Below are positions 23,367-31,508 of a stretch of 64,000 bases of DNA, piece by piece; position 1 is the first letter of the stretch; every line of letters begins with the position of its first letter. The stretch lies in assembly GCF_001997345.1 (NCBI RefSeq), contig NZ_CP019606.1, positions 2,790,001-2,854,000 of the forward strand. The letters run 5' to 3'. The notes under the pieces are model-generated. The model did no database searches. It was not told the DNA's origin and worked only from the letters and a program-made list of their open reading frames with translations. This DNA comes from Tessaracoccus aquimaris (GTDB lineage: Bacteria; Actinomycetota; Actinomycetes; Propionibacteriales; Propionibacteriaceae). Both the position numbers and the translations under genes were made by a program.

Positions 23367-24590
23367 CTACCCGATCGTCATGATGTGGGCAGGGGGCCTG
23401 CCGGAGGCGAGCAGTTCGGCCATCGTCTCGATGGACGGGGCGGCGTGCGTGAAGAACGAGAAGTAGCCATCGCACAGGTAGTTCTGGCCCGGCTGCCCGT
23501 CTGCCGAGGCGATGAACCGGTCCTTGGGGCAGCCGCCGTGGCAGGCCCACCGGACGGGGCAGCGCTGGCACTGCTGCGTCAGGCCGACCCGCTTGTAGCG
23601 ACCGAACTCGCGTTGCGCCTCGGAGGTCAGCAACTTCTGGAAGCCGGACTCGTGGATGTTGCCCAGCCTGTAGTCGGGTTCGACGTAGTGGTCGCAGGAG
23701 TACACGTCGCCGTTGTGCTCGACGGCGAGCGCGCCGCCGCACTCGGGCGAGTGGACGCACAACGAGTACTGGCCGAAGCGGGCCGCGAGCATCACGTCGA
23801 AGTGCTGCACATAGACGCGGCCGACGTCGTGGCGCACCCACTCGTCGAAGATCGCCGAGAGGAAGCGTCCCCACTGCCGGGCGGTGACGGACCGGGACGT
23901 GACGGCGTCGCCGTGCTGCTGGTACAGCAGGCGCGCACCGTCGGGGCCGGTCCAGCCCTGCTCCGCGAGCTCGAGGTCCTTGGCCTCGACCCGTTCGACG
24001 ATCGGGATGAACTGCATGTACTCGACGCCAAGGTCGTCGCGGAAGTAGCGGTACACGTCGAGCCCGTGCTCGGCGTTGGCGGCATTGACGGTGCACAGGA
24101 CGTTGACCTCGACGCCGTGACGGCGCAGCACCTCCCAACCGCGGACAACCTGCTTGTGGGTGCCGCGTCCGGCCTTGTTGACGCGGTAGGCGTCGTGCAG
24201 TTCTGCTGGGCCGTCGACCGACAGGCCGACGAGGAAGCCCTCGTCCTTCAGGAAGCGTCCCCAGTCATCGTCGAGAAGGGTGCCGTTGGTCTGAATCGAG
24301 TGGCGCACCACCTGGCGGGGGCGGGCGTAGTGCTTGCCGAGCCGGACGGCCTCACGGAAGAACGCCAGGCCGCGCATGGTCGGTTCGCCGCCCTGCCAGG
24401 CGAACATGACCTCCCCGTCCGGCTGCCCTGCCAGGAACTCGCGGACGTAGACCTCGAGGGTCCCGGCGCTCATCCGCTGCCCGTCGGCGTCGTAGAGCAG
24501 TTCCTTGGACAGGAAGAAGCAGTAGGTGCAGTCGAGGTTGCACGCGGCCCCGGTCGGCTTGGTCACGACGGAGAAGGGCAGGGCACGCAT
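23367..24590 (-). CDS. Radical SAM/SPASM protein, anaerobic sulfatase-maturase family
   Basis: A 407-residue iron-sulfur enzyme. The radical SAM cluster motif is C17-N-L-D-C21-T-Y-C24. The anSME hallmark GGEPTMRGLAFFREAV follows, and a C-terminal SPASM domain holds further Cys (CVHSPECGGAL, YSCDHYV, CQRCPVRWACHGGCPKDR) for two auxiliary clusters. Family members turn a Cys or Ser of a sulfatase into formylglycine; relatives modify ribosomal peptides. No sulfatase or precursor peptide is encoded nearby, so the substrate lies elsewhere. The start at 24590 places the first motif at the normal distance. Confidence 0.85.
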   Translation of the reverse strand: MRALPFSVVTKPTGAACNLDCTYCFFLSKELLYDADGQRMSAGTLEVYVREFLAGQPDGEVMFAWQGGEPTMRGLAFFREAVRLGKHYARPRQVVRHSIQTNGTLLDDDWGRFLKDEGFLVGLSVDGPAELHDAYRVNKAGRGTHKQVVRGWEVLRRHGVEVNVLCTVNAANAEHGLDVYRYFRDDLGVEYMQFIPIVERVEAKDLELAEQGWTGPDGARLLYQQHGDAVTSRSVTARQWGRFLSAIFDEWVRHDVGRVYVQHFDVMLAARFGQYSLCVHSPECGGALAVEHNGDVYSCDHYVEPDYRLGNIHESGFQKLLTSEAQREFGRYKRVGLTQQCQRCPVRWACHGGCPKDRFIASADGQPGQNYLCDGYFSFFTHAAPSIETMAELLASGRPPAHIMTIG

Positions 24591-24714
24591 GCCCCCACGA
24601 TGGCACCTGTCGCGCCGGTTGCCAAGCGTCGGGGACACGACAGAATCGCGCGGCGCGGGAATGGCCACCACGCGCGCCCGAGGCCCACCGCGTCAGGCAG
24701 GCCCAGACGTGACG

Positions 24715-24742
24715 AGACCCCGCGGCCTGGGCCGCGGGGTCT
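24715..24742 (-). terminator. Strong terminator downstream of gltA
   Basis: AGACCCCGCGGC and GCCGCGGGGTCT form a perfect 12-bp stem with a CTGG loop, 16 nt after the gltA stop. Confidence 0.75.
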
Positions 24743-24757
24743 GGTCGTGCGATCGGG

Positions 24758-26044
24758 TCAGCGCTCGTTGATCGGAACGTAGTCGCGCTCGGTGGCGCCG
24801 ATGTAGATCTGGCGCGGACGCCCGATCTTGCGGCCCTTCTCGGCGTGCTGCTCGCGCCACTGGGCGATCCAGCCGGGCAGGCGGCCCAGGGCGAACAGCG
24901 CCGTGAAGTGCTGCGCCGGGAAGCCCATCGCCTCGTAGATGAGGCCCGTGTAGAAGTCCACGTTGGGGTACAGCTTGCGCTCGATGAAGTACTCGTCGTT
25001 CAGCGCCGTCTCCTCCAACTCCAGGGCCATCTCCAGGAGGTGGTTGGAGGTTCCGGAGTTGCGCAGCAACTGGTCGGCGTGGCCCTTGATGATCTTCGCG
25101 CGCGGGTCGTAGTTCTTGTAGACGCGGTGACCGAAGCCCATCAGCTTCACGCCGGACTTCTTGTCCTTGACCTGCGAGACGAAGTCCTTGATGTCGAGGC
25201 CCTCCTTCGAGATCTCGCGGAGCATCTCGAGGACGGCCTGGTTGGCGCCGCCGTGCAGCGGGCCGGACAGCGCGTGGACGCCGGAGGCCATCGACGCGTA
25301 GATGTTCGCGTCGGCCGAGCCGACGAGGCGCACCGTCGAGGTGGAGGCGTTCTGCTCGTGGTCGGCGTGCAGGATGAACAGCGTCTCGAACGCGCGCACC
25401 ACGTCAGGGTCGATCTCGTACTCCTCCTGCGGGGTGCCGAACGACAGCCGCAGGTAGTTCTCGACGTAGCCGAGGTTGTTGCGCGGGTACAGGAACGGGG
25501 CGCCGATCGACGACTTGTAGGCGTAGGCGGCCAGCGTCGGCATCGAGCCCAGCAGGCGCAGGCTTGCCTCCTCGACCTGGCCCTCGTCGTGCACGTCGAG
25601 GGTGTCGCGGTTGAACGATCCGAGCGCGGTCACGCCCGCCGCGAGCACCTGCATGGGGTGGGCGCCGCGCGGGAACGCGCGGAACAGCTCGCGCATCCGC
25701 TCGTCCAGCAGCATCCGGCGCGCGATCTTGCCGTTGAACTCGTCAAGCTGCGCCTGGGTGGGGAGCTCTCCGTAGATGAGCAGGTAGGCGACCTCGATGA
25801 ACGTCGCTTTCTCGGCGAGCTGCTCGATCGGGTAGCCGCGGTACTGGAGCACGCCCTTGTCGCCATCGATGAAGGTGATCGACGAGACACATGAAGCGGT
25901 GTTGACGAAGCCGGGGTCGAGGGTGGTCACTCCTGTCGTGGACAGCAGCTTTCCGATGTCGAGCCCGTCGTTGCCCTGCGTGGCTTCCACCGTCGGCAGC
26001 TCGAGTTCGGTTCCCCCGTACTTGAGGACTCCGCTATCGGTCAT
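24758..26044 (-). CDS. gltA: Citrate synthase
   Basis: A 428-residue type II (hexameric) citrate synthase that condenses acetyl-CoA and oxaloacetate. Diagnostic parts are LFILHADHEQNASTSTVR, SGPLHGGANQAVLEML (catalytic His), GFGHRVYKNYDPRA (second His and Arg) and the active-site Asp in NVDFYTGLIYEAMG. The ATG at 26044 is preceded by AAAGGCG; the frame extends to 26182 without family similarity. Minus-strand TATGGT at about 26113-26118 may be the -10. A terminator hairpin follows directly. Confidence 0.97.
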   Translation of the reverse strand: MTDSGVLKYGGTELELPTVEATQGNDGLDIGKLLSTTGVTTLDPGFVNTASCVSSITFIDGDKGVLQYRGYPIEQLAEKATFIEVAYLLIYGELPTQAQLDEFNGKIARRMLLDERMRELFRAFPRGAHPMQVLAAGVTALGSFNRDTLDVHDEGQVEEASLRLLGSMPTLAAYAYKSSIGAPFLYPRNNLGYVENYLRLSFGTPQEEYEIDPDVVRAFETLFILHADHEQNASTSTVRLVGSADANIYASMASGVHALSGPLHGGANQAVLEMLREISKEGLDIKDFVSQVKDKKSGVKLMGFGHRVYKNYDPRAKIIKGHADQLLRNSGTSNHLLEMALELEETALNDEYFIERKLYPNVDFYTGLIYEAMGFPAQHFTALFALGRLPGWIAQWREQHAEKGRKIGRPRQIYIGATERDYVPINER

Positions 26045-26188
26045 GCGATTCGCCTTTCTCTGGTTTTCCGGACGGCCGCCATGGGCGCCGGTTAGCTCTG
26101 TGGGGCTGTGCGGAACCCCACCATACAACCCCTTGCGAACAACTTGTAGGGATCGTTCGCCCAGCCCAGAGGCGCTGGACATAGCACG

Positions 26189-26216
26189 GCCCCACCCGCT
26201 ATGGCGGGTGGGGCCG
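26189..26216 (-). terminator. Terminator downstream of the DUF6458-like gene
   Basis: GGCCCCACCCGC and GCGGGTGGGGCC form a perfect 12-bp stem with a 4-nt loop, 18 nt after the stop at 26234 on the minus strand. Confidence 0.7.
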
Positions 26217-26233
26217 ATCTGCTGGGTTTACGC

Positions 26234-26476
26234 TCAGAGGCCGTCGCGCGTCTCCGAGCGATGAACGGTCGCGCCGGTGCCTGGGTCCTGGACGGTCCGC
26301 GACTCGGTGACCCGCGAGCGGTTCATGGTCAGAAGGGACCAGATCAGCCCGATCGCGCCTGCACCCATGAGGATGTAGCCGATCATGTCGAGGCTCACGT
26401 ACGGGACATCAGCGTTGACCGCGAACGCAAGGATCGCGCCGAGGGCGATCAGGACGATGGAGGTTCCGATGCGCAG
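26234..26476 (-). CDS. Small two-helix membrane protein, DUF6458-like, probable CTG start
   Basis: An 80-residue protein with two transmembrane segments: IGTSIVLIALGAILAFAV and DMIGYILMGAGAIGLIWSLL. Then comes a polar tail with RTVQDPGTG. This resembles the DUF6458 family, whose members begin MRIGTS. In this sequence the codon before RIGTS is CTG, at 26476, with GGAG 7 nt upstream. No ATG or GTG occurs in frame until far upstream, inside the divergent transporter gene. A CTG start is therefore the best reading; a base substitution or sequence error is the alternative. Function unknown. Confidence 0.7.
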   Translation of the reverse strand: MRIGTSIVLIALGAILAFAVNADVPYVSLDMIGYILMGAGAIGLIWSLLTMNRSRVTESRTVQDPGTGATVHRSETRDGL

Positions 26477-26583
26477 GGTGATTCTCCAATCTTTTGGGGG
26501 GTGGAGTACACGGAAGCGTAACGCCGCGGCCAACACGCGGCGAAGGTTTAGCGGGATTGGTGGGCAACTGCGGCGCCGCCCAC

Positions 26584-26589
26584 TAGGTT
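26584..26589 (+). promoter_or_regulatory. -10 element of a leaderless UMF1 transcript
   Basis: TAGGTT, then 6 nt, then the GTG start at 26596. With a usual 6-7 nt spacing the transcript would begin at the start codon itself. There is no Shine-Dalgarno sequence. Confidence 0.55.
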
Positions 26590-26595
26590 GACGGC

Positions 26596-27930
26596 GTGAG
26601 CAGCACGCATGAAGTGACGCCGCCCAAGACGGCGCTGGCCTCGTCCAAGGCATCGACGGGCAAGGTGATCTCCTGGGCCATGTGGGACTGGGGCACCCAG
26701 CCCTTCGCCACCGTCATCACCACGTTCGTCTTCGCCGTCTACCTGACCAGCGGCGCGTTCGGCGACAACGACACCCTGACCAAGAACCTCGCATGGGCGA
26801 CGGGCATCGCCGGCATCTGCGTCGCCCTGCTCGCCCCGGTGCTCGGCCAAGGGGCCGACCGCAAGGGACGTCGCATGTTCCACCTGCGCTGGCAGACGTG
26901 GCTGCTCGCCGCGGTCTCTGCCGCCATGTACTTCGTGGCACCGTCTCCCGAGTACTTCTGGCTGGGCGCGATCCTGCTCGCGGGCGGCAACGTCGTCTCC
27001 GAGATCGCCAACGTCAACTACTACGCCGCCATCGACCAAGTGTCGACTCCCCGCAACGTCGGCCGGGTCAGCGGGCTCGGGTGGGGCCTCGGCTACCTCG
27101 GCGGCATCGCCATCCTTCTTGTCATCATCGCGACCCTCGGGTCCGACTTCCCGGCCTCCGACGTGCGGATCGCGATGCTGATCTGTGGCGCGTGGACGCT
27201 GCTCTTCACCATCCCGATCTTCGTGGCGCTGAAGGACCGCAAGCCCACCACCGCCGCGCCTTCGCTCGGCATCGTCGGCTCCTACAAGGCCCTGTTCGCC
27301 TCGATCCGGAGCCTGTGGCGCACCTCCCCCAACACCCTGTTCTTCCTGCTCGCCTCCGCGCTGTTCCGCGACGGCCTCGCAGGCGTGTTCACCTTCGGTG
27401 GCGTGCTCGCCGCGGGCACCTTCGGATTCAAGTTCAGCGAGGTCGTGATCTTCGGCGTGGCCGCCAACGTCACGGCGGGCGTCGCGACGATGCTTTTCGG
27501 GCTGCTCGACGACAAGCTGGGCCCCAAGCGCGTCATCCTGATCTCGCTGGTCAGCCTGGTGCTGCTCGGCACCGGCATCTTCGTCTTCCACGACGGCGGC
27601 AAGCCCGTGTTCTGGGCGCTCGGCCTTCTGATGTGCCTGTTCGTCGGCCCGGCCCAGTCGGCCAGCCGCAGCTTCCTGGCGCGCCTCATCCCCGAGGGCA
27701 TGAGCGGCGAGATCTTCGGGCTCTACGCCACCACCGGTCGCGCCGTCAGCTTCCTGTCGCCCCTGCTCTTCGGCCTCGGCATCACCATCGGCCAGTCGGT
27801 GCTCAGCTCCACGCAGGAGGCGGCGCAGTACTGGGGCATCCTGGGCGTCGTCGTGGTGCTGCTCGCCGGCCTGCTCCTCGCGCTGTTCGTGAAGGACCCG
27901 CCCCGGGCGACCGAGGTTGAGGCGGCCTGA
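26596..27930 (+). CDS. MFS transporter, UMF1/Atg22-like family
   Basis: A 444-residue membrane protein with about 12 helices. ISWAMWDWGTQPFATVITTFVF near residues 24-45 is the family mark of UMF1/Atg22-like permeases, and GLGWGLGYLGGI is the second. Yeast relatives export amino acids from the vacuole; bacterial substrates are not established. The next gene, the helicase, begins 3 nt after the stop, so the two are likely co-transcribed although functionally unrelated. Confidence 0.87.
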   Translation: MSSTHEVTPPKTALASSKASTGKVISWAMWDWGTQPFATVITTFVFAVYLTSGAFGDNDTLTKNLAWATGIAGICVALLAPVLGQGADRKGRRMFHLRWQTWLLAAVSAAMYFVAPSPEYFWLGAILLAGGNVVSEIANVNYYAAIDQVSTPRNVGRVSGLGWGLGYLGGIAILLVIIATLGSDFPASDVRIAMLICGAWTLLFTIPIFVALKDRKPTTAAPSLGIVGSYKALFASIRSLWRTSPNTLFFLLASALFRDGLAGVFTFGGVLAAGTFGFKFSEVVIFGVAANVTAGVATMLFGLLDDKLGPKRVILISLVSLVLLGTGIFVFHDGGKPVFWALGLLMCLFVGPAQSASRSFLARLIPEGMSGEIFGLYATTGRAVSFLSPLLFGLGITIGQSVLSSTQEAAQYWGILGVVVVLLAGLLLALFVKDPPRATEVEAA

Positions 27931-27933
27931 GCG

Positions 27934-30555
27934 GTGCGCTGGCGGCGGCACCAACGCGAGGCGCTCGACGCCATAGCGATCCCTGACGACGACCGTCACT
28001 GGGTGGTGCTGCCTCCGGGCGGCGGCAAGACGCTCGTCGGCGTCGGCGCCGCCGCAGGTTGGGACGGCAAGATCGTCGCGTTCGGCCCCAACCTGGCGAT
28101 CGTCGCCCAGTGGCGGGCCGCCTGGGAGGCGTTCACGGGCGAGAAGGCCACCTCGGACAGGGAACTCCCGACCCGCTTCACCGCCCTCACCTACCAGACG
28201 CTCGCGGTGTTCGACTCCGAGTCGGACGGCACCAGCGCGAAGACCCGCCTGCACCCCAACGGCCTCGCCCTGGTCGAGCGGTTGCACGCCGCAGGCCCCA
28301 TCACCCTTGTCCTCGACGAGTGCCACCACCTGCTCGAGGTATGGGGCGACCTGCTCGACGAGATCCTCGCGGATTTGCCGGAGGCGCGCATCGTCGCCCT
28401 GACTGCCACGCCCCCCGAACTGCTGACGACGACCCAGGCCGAGCGGGTGCACCGCCTGTTCGGCACCATCACGTACCAGGCGGGCATCCCCGCGCTGGTC
28501 GCCGAGGGTGACCTGGCGCCCTTCGCGGAACTGGCCTGGTTCACCCGCCCGACGCCACGCGAGGACGAGTGGCTCGACACCCGGTCGGTGCGCGCCGCGG
28601 AACTGATCACCGAACTGACGAGTGTCGACACCTACGTGCCGCTGCTGACCTGGGTCCAGATGTGGGACTTCCGCGACTTCTCGCCCGAGGTCGGCGACGC
28701 CGTCGTGCGGCTGGCGCTCGCCGGTCACCTCGACCTGCCCGAGCACGCGCACGTGTTCGAGCGGCACCGTCAGGACGTCACGCTCACGGACTGGCTGACG
28801 GTCGCCGACCTCTGGCTGGAGGCGCTGTCTACCGCCGAGCCAGAGCAGCGGGCCTTCGCGCGGCGGATCGGCGACCTGCTGCCCGGGGTCGGCTACCGGC
28901 TGACCAAGACGGGGATCAAGCCCGGGGTCCCGCTCGTCGACCGGGTGCTGAGCCGAAGCGCCTCGAAGTCGGCCGCCGCCGCCGAGATCGTCGCCCACAC
29001 CGTCGGGGACGACCCGGACGCGCGGGTCCTGGTCCTGACCGACTTCTCCACCGCGACGGCGCTGCCCGCCGACCTCGACGGCGTGATCGAACCGCAGTCG
29101 GGCTCGGCGCGGTGGCTGCTCGAGGCGATGGTCGCCGACGAGCGGATCGCCCAGGCGCGACCCGTGATGGTGACGGGCACCAGCGTCGGGGCCGAGGCGT
29201 CGGTGCTGCGCGAACTGCTGCCCGACGAGACGATCACCGGCGAGGGCGTCGTCGTGCTGGAGGGCACCGGCGCGTCCCGCTGGCTGGCCGCGGCCACCGA
29301 CGCCCTGAACCGCGGCTGGACCCGCTGCCTGGTCGGCACCCGAGGGCTGCTCGGCGAAGGCTGGGACGCCAGGGCCGTCTCCGGGGTGATCGACCTGACG
29401 TCCGCGACGACGTCGACGGCGATCGTGCAGACGCGCGGCAGGTCGCTGCGCTCCGACCCGCAGCACCCCGACAAGGTCGCCGTGAACTGGACGGTGACGT
29501 GCGTGGCAACCGACCGGCCGCAGGGCGACGCCGACTACCGACGCCTGGTCCGCAAGCATGCCGGGTGGTTCGCCGTCGACGAGGAGGGAGACGTGGTCGA
29601 CGGGGTCGCGCACCTCGACTCCAGGCTGAGCCCCGACGTCGCCCCGGGCGACGCGGCCGTCGAGCAGGCTGACGCGAAGGCGATCGCGCCGCCGAGTGCG
29701 CACCCCGGCACGGGCGCCGATCCGCTGGCCGAACTCAACGCCCGTGCGCTGCGCCGCGCCCAGGACACCCAGGCGATCCGCACGGCCTGGGCCGCCGTCG
29801 ACCCGGGGCGCCACCACCCGGTCTCGACGCTCCGCGTGGTCGGCGACCGCACCCCGAGGACGACCGTTGCGCGACGCGAGGCGCCTCCCCCGGTGCTCGC
29901 CCGGTCGGCCGGTCTCGCCGCCGCGGGCGGGGGGCTGGTTGCTCTCGGCATCGGAGTCGGCCTCGACAGCCTTCCCGCCACGCTGATCCTCCTGATGGTC
30001 GCCCTCGTGATCGGCGGGGGCTGGTGGCTGTTCCGGGCGAGGACGGTGCGCAGGGCGGTGACGACACCCCCATCGACGAGCGACTACGCGCGGGCGGTCG
30101 CCGACGCGCTGCACGCAGACGGGCAGTCCCCCGTCGGCGCCGAAGGGGTCGTCGTCGAGATCACCGCCGGCGGTGAGACGCGCATCCATCTCGAGGGCGT
30201 GGACGAGACGGTCACCGAGGTGTTCACCGACGCGCTGACCGAGGTGCTCGGGATGATCGAACAGCCGCGCTACCTGATCTCGCGACCCGTCTGGGACGAC
30301 ACCACCGTCCACCTCGTCGACGCGCTCCGACCTCCCACGCCCGACCGGGAGGTGTGGCACCAGGTGCCGAGCACGCTGGCCACGCTGCGCAGCAGGGCCG
30401 ACCTGTTCGCCGAGGCGTGGACCCGCCACGTCGGCCCGGGCCGCGCGGTCTTCGTCGGCACCCCCGAGGGCACCGGCCTGCTGCAGGCTTTGAAGTGGAC
30501 CTCGCCGTTCGGCTCTGACGCCGGCCTCTCCGTCGTCACCCGACGGCACTGGTAG
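27934..30555 (+). CDS. SF2 DEAD/DEAH-type helicase fused to membrane helices and a C-terminal domain
   Basis: An 873-residue protein. Residues 1-520 form a superfamily-2 helicase: Walker A PPGGGKTLVG (K32), DECHHL (D128, motif II), LTATPP (motif III), and QTRGRSLR near 499-506 (motif VI, arginine finger). A linker (530-655) leads to two predicted transmembrane helices (about 660-700, LVALGIGVGLDS and LILLMVALVIGGGWWLF). A 170-residue C-terminal domain of unknown type ends the protein. Helicases with membrane segments are unusual; the chain could tether DNA or RNA remodelling to the membrane. It begins GTG 3 nt after the UMF1 stop. Confidence 0.82.
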   Translation: MRWRRHQREALDAIAIPDDDRHWVVLPPGGGKTLVGVGAAAGWDGKIVAFGPNLAIVAQWRAAWEAFTGEKATSDRELPTRFTALTYQTLAVFDSESDGTSAKTRLHPNGLALVERLHAAGPITLVLDECHHLLEVWGDLLDEILADLPEARIVALTATPPELLTTTQAERVHRLFGTITYQAGIPALVAEGDLAPFAELAWFTRPTPREDEWLDTRSVRAAELITELTSVDTYVPLLTWVQMWDFRDFSPEVGDAVVRLALAGHLDLPEHAHVFERHRQDVTLTDWLTVADLWLEALSTAEPEQRAFARRIGDLLPGVGYRLTKTGIKPGVPLVDRVLSRSASKSAAAAEIVAHTVGDDPDARVLVLTDFSTATALPADLDGVIEPQSGSARWLLEAMVADERIAQARPVMVTGTSVGAEASVLRELLPDETITGEGVVVLEGTGASRWLAAATDALNRGWTRCLVGTRGLLGEGWDARAVSGVIDLTSATTSTAIVQTRGRSLRSDPQHPDKVAVNWTVTCVATDRPQGDADYRRLVRKHAGWFAVDEEGDVVDGVAHLDSRLSPDVAPGDAAVEQADAKAIAPPSAHPGTGADPLAELNARALRRAQDTQAIRTAWAAVDPGRHHPVSTLRVVGDRTPRTTVARREAPPPVLARSAGLAAAGGGLVALGIGVGLDSLPATLILLMVALVIGGGWWLFRARTVRRAVTTPPSTSDYARAVADALHADGQSPVGAEGVVVEITAGGETRIHLEGVDETVTEVFTDALTEVLGMIEQPRYLISRPVWDDTTVHLVDALRPPTPDREVWHQVPSTLATLRSRADLFAEAWTRHVGPGRAVFVGTPEGTGLLQALKWTSPFGSDAGLSVVTRRHW

Positions 30556-30559
30556 CCGC

Positions 30560-30565
30560 TACCGT
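30560..30565 (+). promoter_or_regulatory. -10 element of a leaderless DUF5713 transcript
   Basis: TACCGT, then 6 nt, then ATG at 30572; no Shine-Dalgarno. Confidence 0.5.
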
Positions 30566-30571
30566 CGTCGC

Positions 30572-30913
30572 ATGACGATCGAGAACCCGACCATGGCGGG
30601 CTACGAGTTCCTCACCGACATGTACGCGAGCGACTACTTCCCCGACGCGCTGGTCGCGAAGGGCGAGGCGATCCTGCGGGAACTGTGCGAGCGCGTCGAG
30701 GCCGAGCGTCCCGCGGACCTTCCCGCCATCTACGCGCTGACCCACGAGGCGACCGTGCGCTTCAACGATCTCCAGGAGGACTTCTGGGAGGCCGACAGCG
30801 AGATCGAGACGGCGGCCAGGGACTGCATCGCCGGGGACTTCGGCGCGATCGCCGATGCCTACGGCTTCACCAACGCGGACCTGGAGGAACTCGTCGCGCC
30901 CCGCGACTGGTGA
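30572..30913 (+). CDS. DUF5713-like small protein
   Basis: A 113-residue acidic, mostly helical soluble protein resembling DUF5713: MAGYEFLTDMYASDYFP then a helix rich in Glu, and FNDLQEDFWEADSEIETAARD. Function unknown. An internal ATG eight codons in (MAGY) would match relatives that start there. The -10-like TACCGT just upstream suggests a leaderless transcript independent of the helicase gene. Confidence 0.72.
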   Translation: MTIENPTMAGYEFLTDMYASDYFPDALVAKGEAILRELCERVEAERPADLPAIYALTHEATVRFNDLQEDFWEADSEIETAARDCIAGDFGAIADAYGFTNADLEELVAPRDW

Positions 30914-30941
30914 CCGCGGCCCTTCCGCCCTTGGTGAGCGG

Positions 30942-31076
30942 CTAGCCGGGCAGGAACCCGAGCGCCTCGACGGCGGACGCCTCGCGTTCCAGTTCCTCGA
31001 CGGAGGCGGCCAGTTTCGCCTTCGCGAACGCGTTCAGCGTCAGCCCGGGCACGATCGTCGCGTCACCGGCGACGTC
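30942..31076 (-). pseudogene. C-terminal remnant of malate dehydrogenase
   Basis: Only 44 codons and a stop remain. The peptide reads ATIVPGLTLNAFAKAKLAAS then VEELEREASAVEALGFLPG, which matches the last helix and C-terminus of bacterial malate dehydrogenase (pattern IV-x-GL-x-...-F-x-K-x-K-...-EL-x-E-x-x-AV-x-x-LG). An in-frame TGA closes it upstream. The remaining ~280 residues of the enzyme are absent. The fragment abuts, head to head, another enzyme tail on the plus strand. Confidence 0.65.
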
Positions 31077-31199
31077 TCACTGGCGCGGGCATCGCTCGAT
31101 GAACTCGCCGAGACGGCGATGGCAGACGGATGCACCGCGACCAACCCTGTCGTCCCTACGCACGCGGACCTGGTCTCGCTGATCCGCAGCGTCTGCTGA
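31074..31199 (+). pseudogene. C-terminal remnant of an iron-containing alcohol dehydrogenase
   Basis: 41 codons and a stop. LDELAETAMADGCTATNP followed by TPTHADL-like VVPTHADLVSLIRSV is the typical end of group III (iron) alcohol dehydrogenases (pattern L-x-x-A-x-x-A-x-x-D-x-CT-x-x-NP-R/x-x-x-T-x-x-D). The NAD- and iron-binding parts are missing. It begins exactly where the malate dehydrogenase tail ends. Confidence 0.65.
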
Positions 31200-31300
31200 C
31201 AAGCCACCTCCGGACCGTTCCGGTGCTGCTCAAAGTCACCCCGCTGATTTACCGGTAACATCTCAGTCCTAGACTGCCCACGGGTGACAAATGCTCGGGT

Positions 31301-31317
31301 TCAATCGTTCGATTTGA
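31301..31317 (+). promoter_or_regulatory. Imperfect palindrome upstream of the sugar ABC operon
   Basis: TCAATCGTTCGATTTGA, an AATCG/CGATT inverted repeat in a locally AT-rich stretch about 190 nt before the binding-protein start. A LacI/ROK-type operator is possible. The 309 bp from 31200 to 31508 otherwise hold no gene. Confidence 0.35.
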
Positions 31318-31508
31318 TAGCACATGAATCGTTACGGATCTGCAACCTCGGGGACACCGTTTCAGCTTGACGCAAGGGTTGCGCGGGTCGAAACTTCCCA
31401 TTGGAGACCCCGGCGATCCACTCTGACATAGGAGTTCGGAGGAGATCGGGTCGACACCTCGGGGGGCAGGCATGGAGCCGGCCGCCCAGACGTTCTCAGG
31501 AGGAACGA

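Noticed and set aside
26548..30549. A 1,333-codon minus-strand open frame opposite the UMF1 and helicase genes
   Set aside because: It spans two unrelated, well-supported plus-strand genes and has no recognisable domain.
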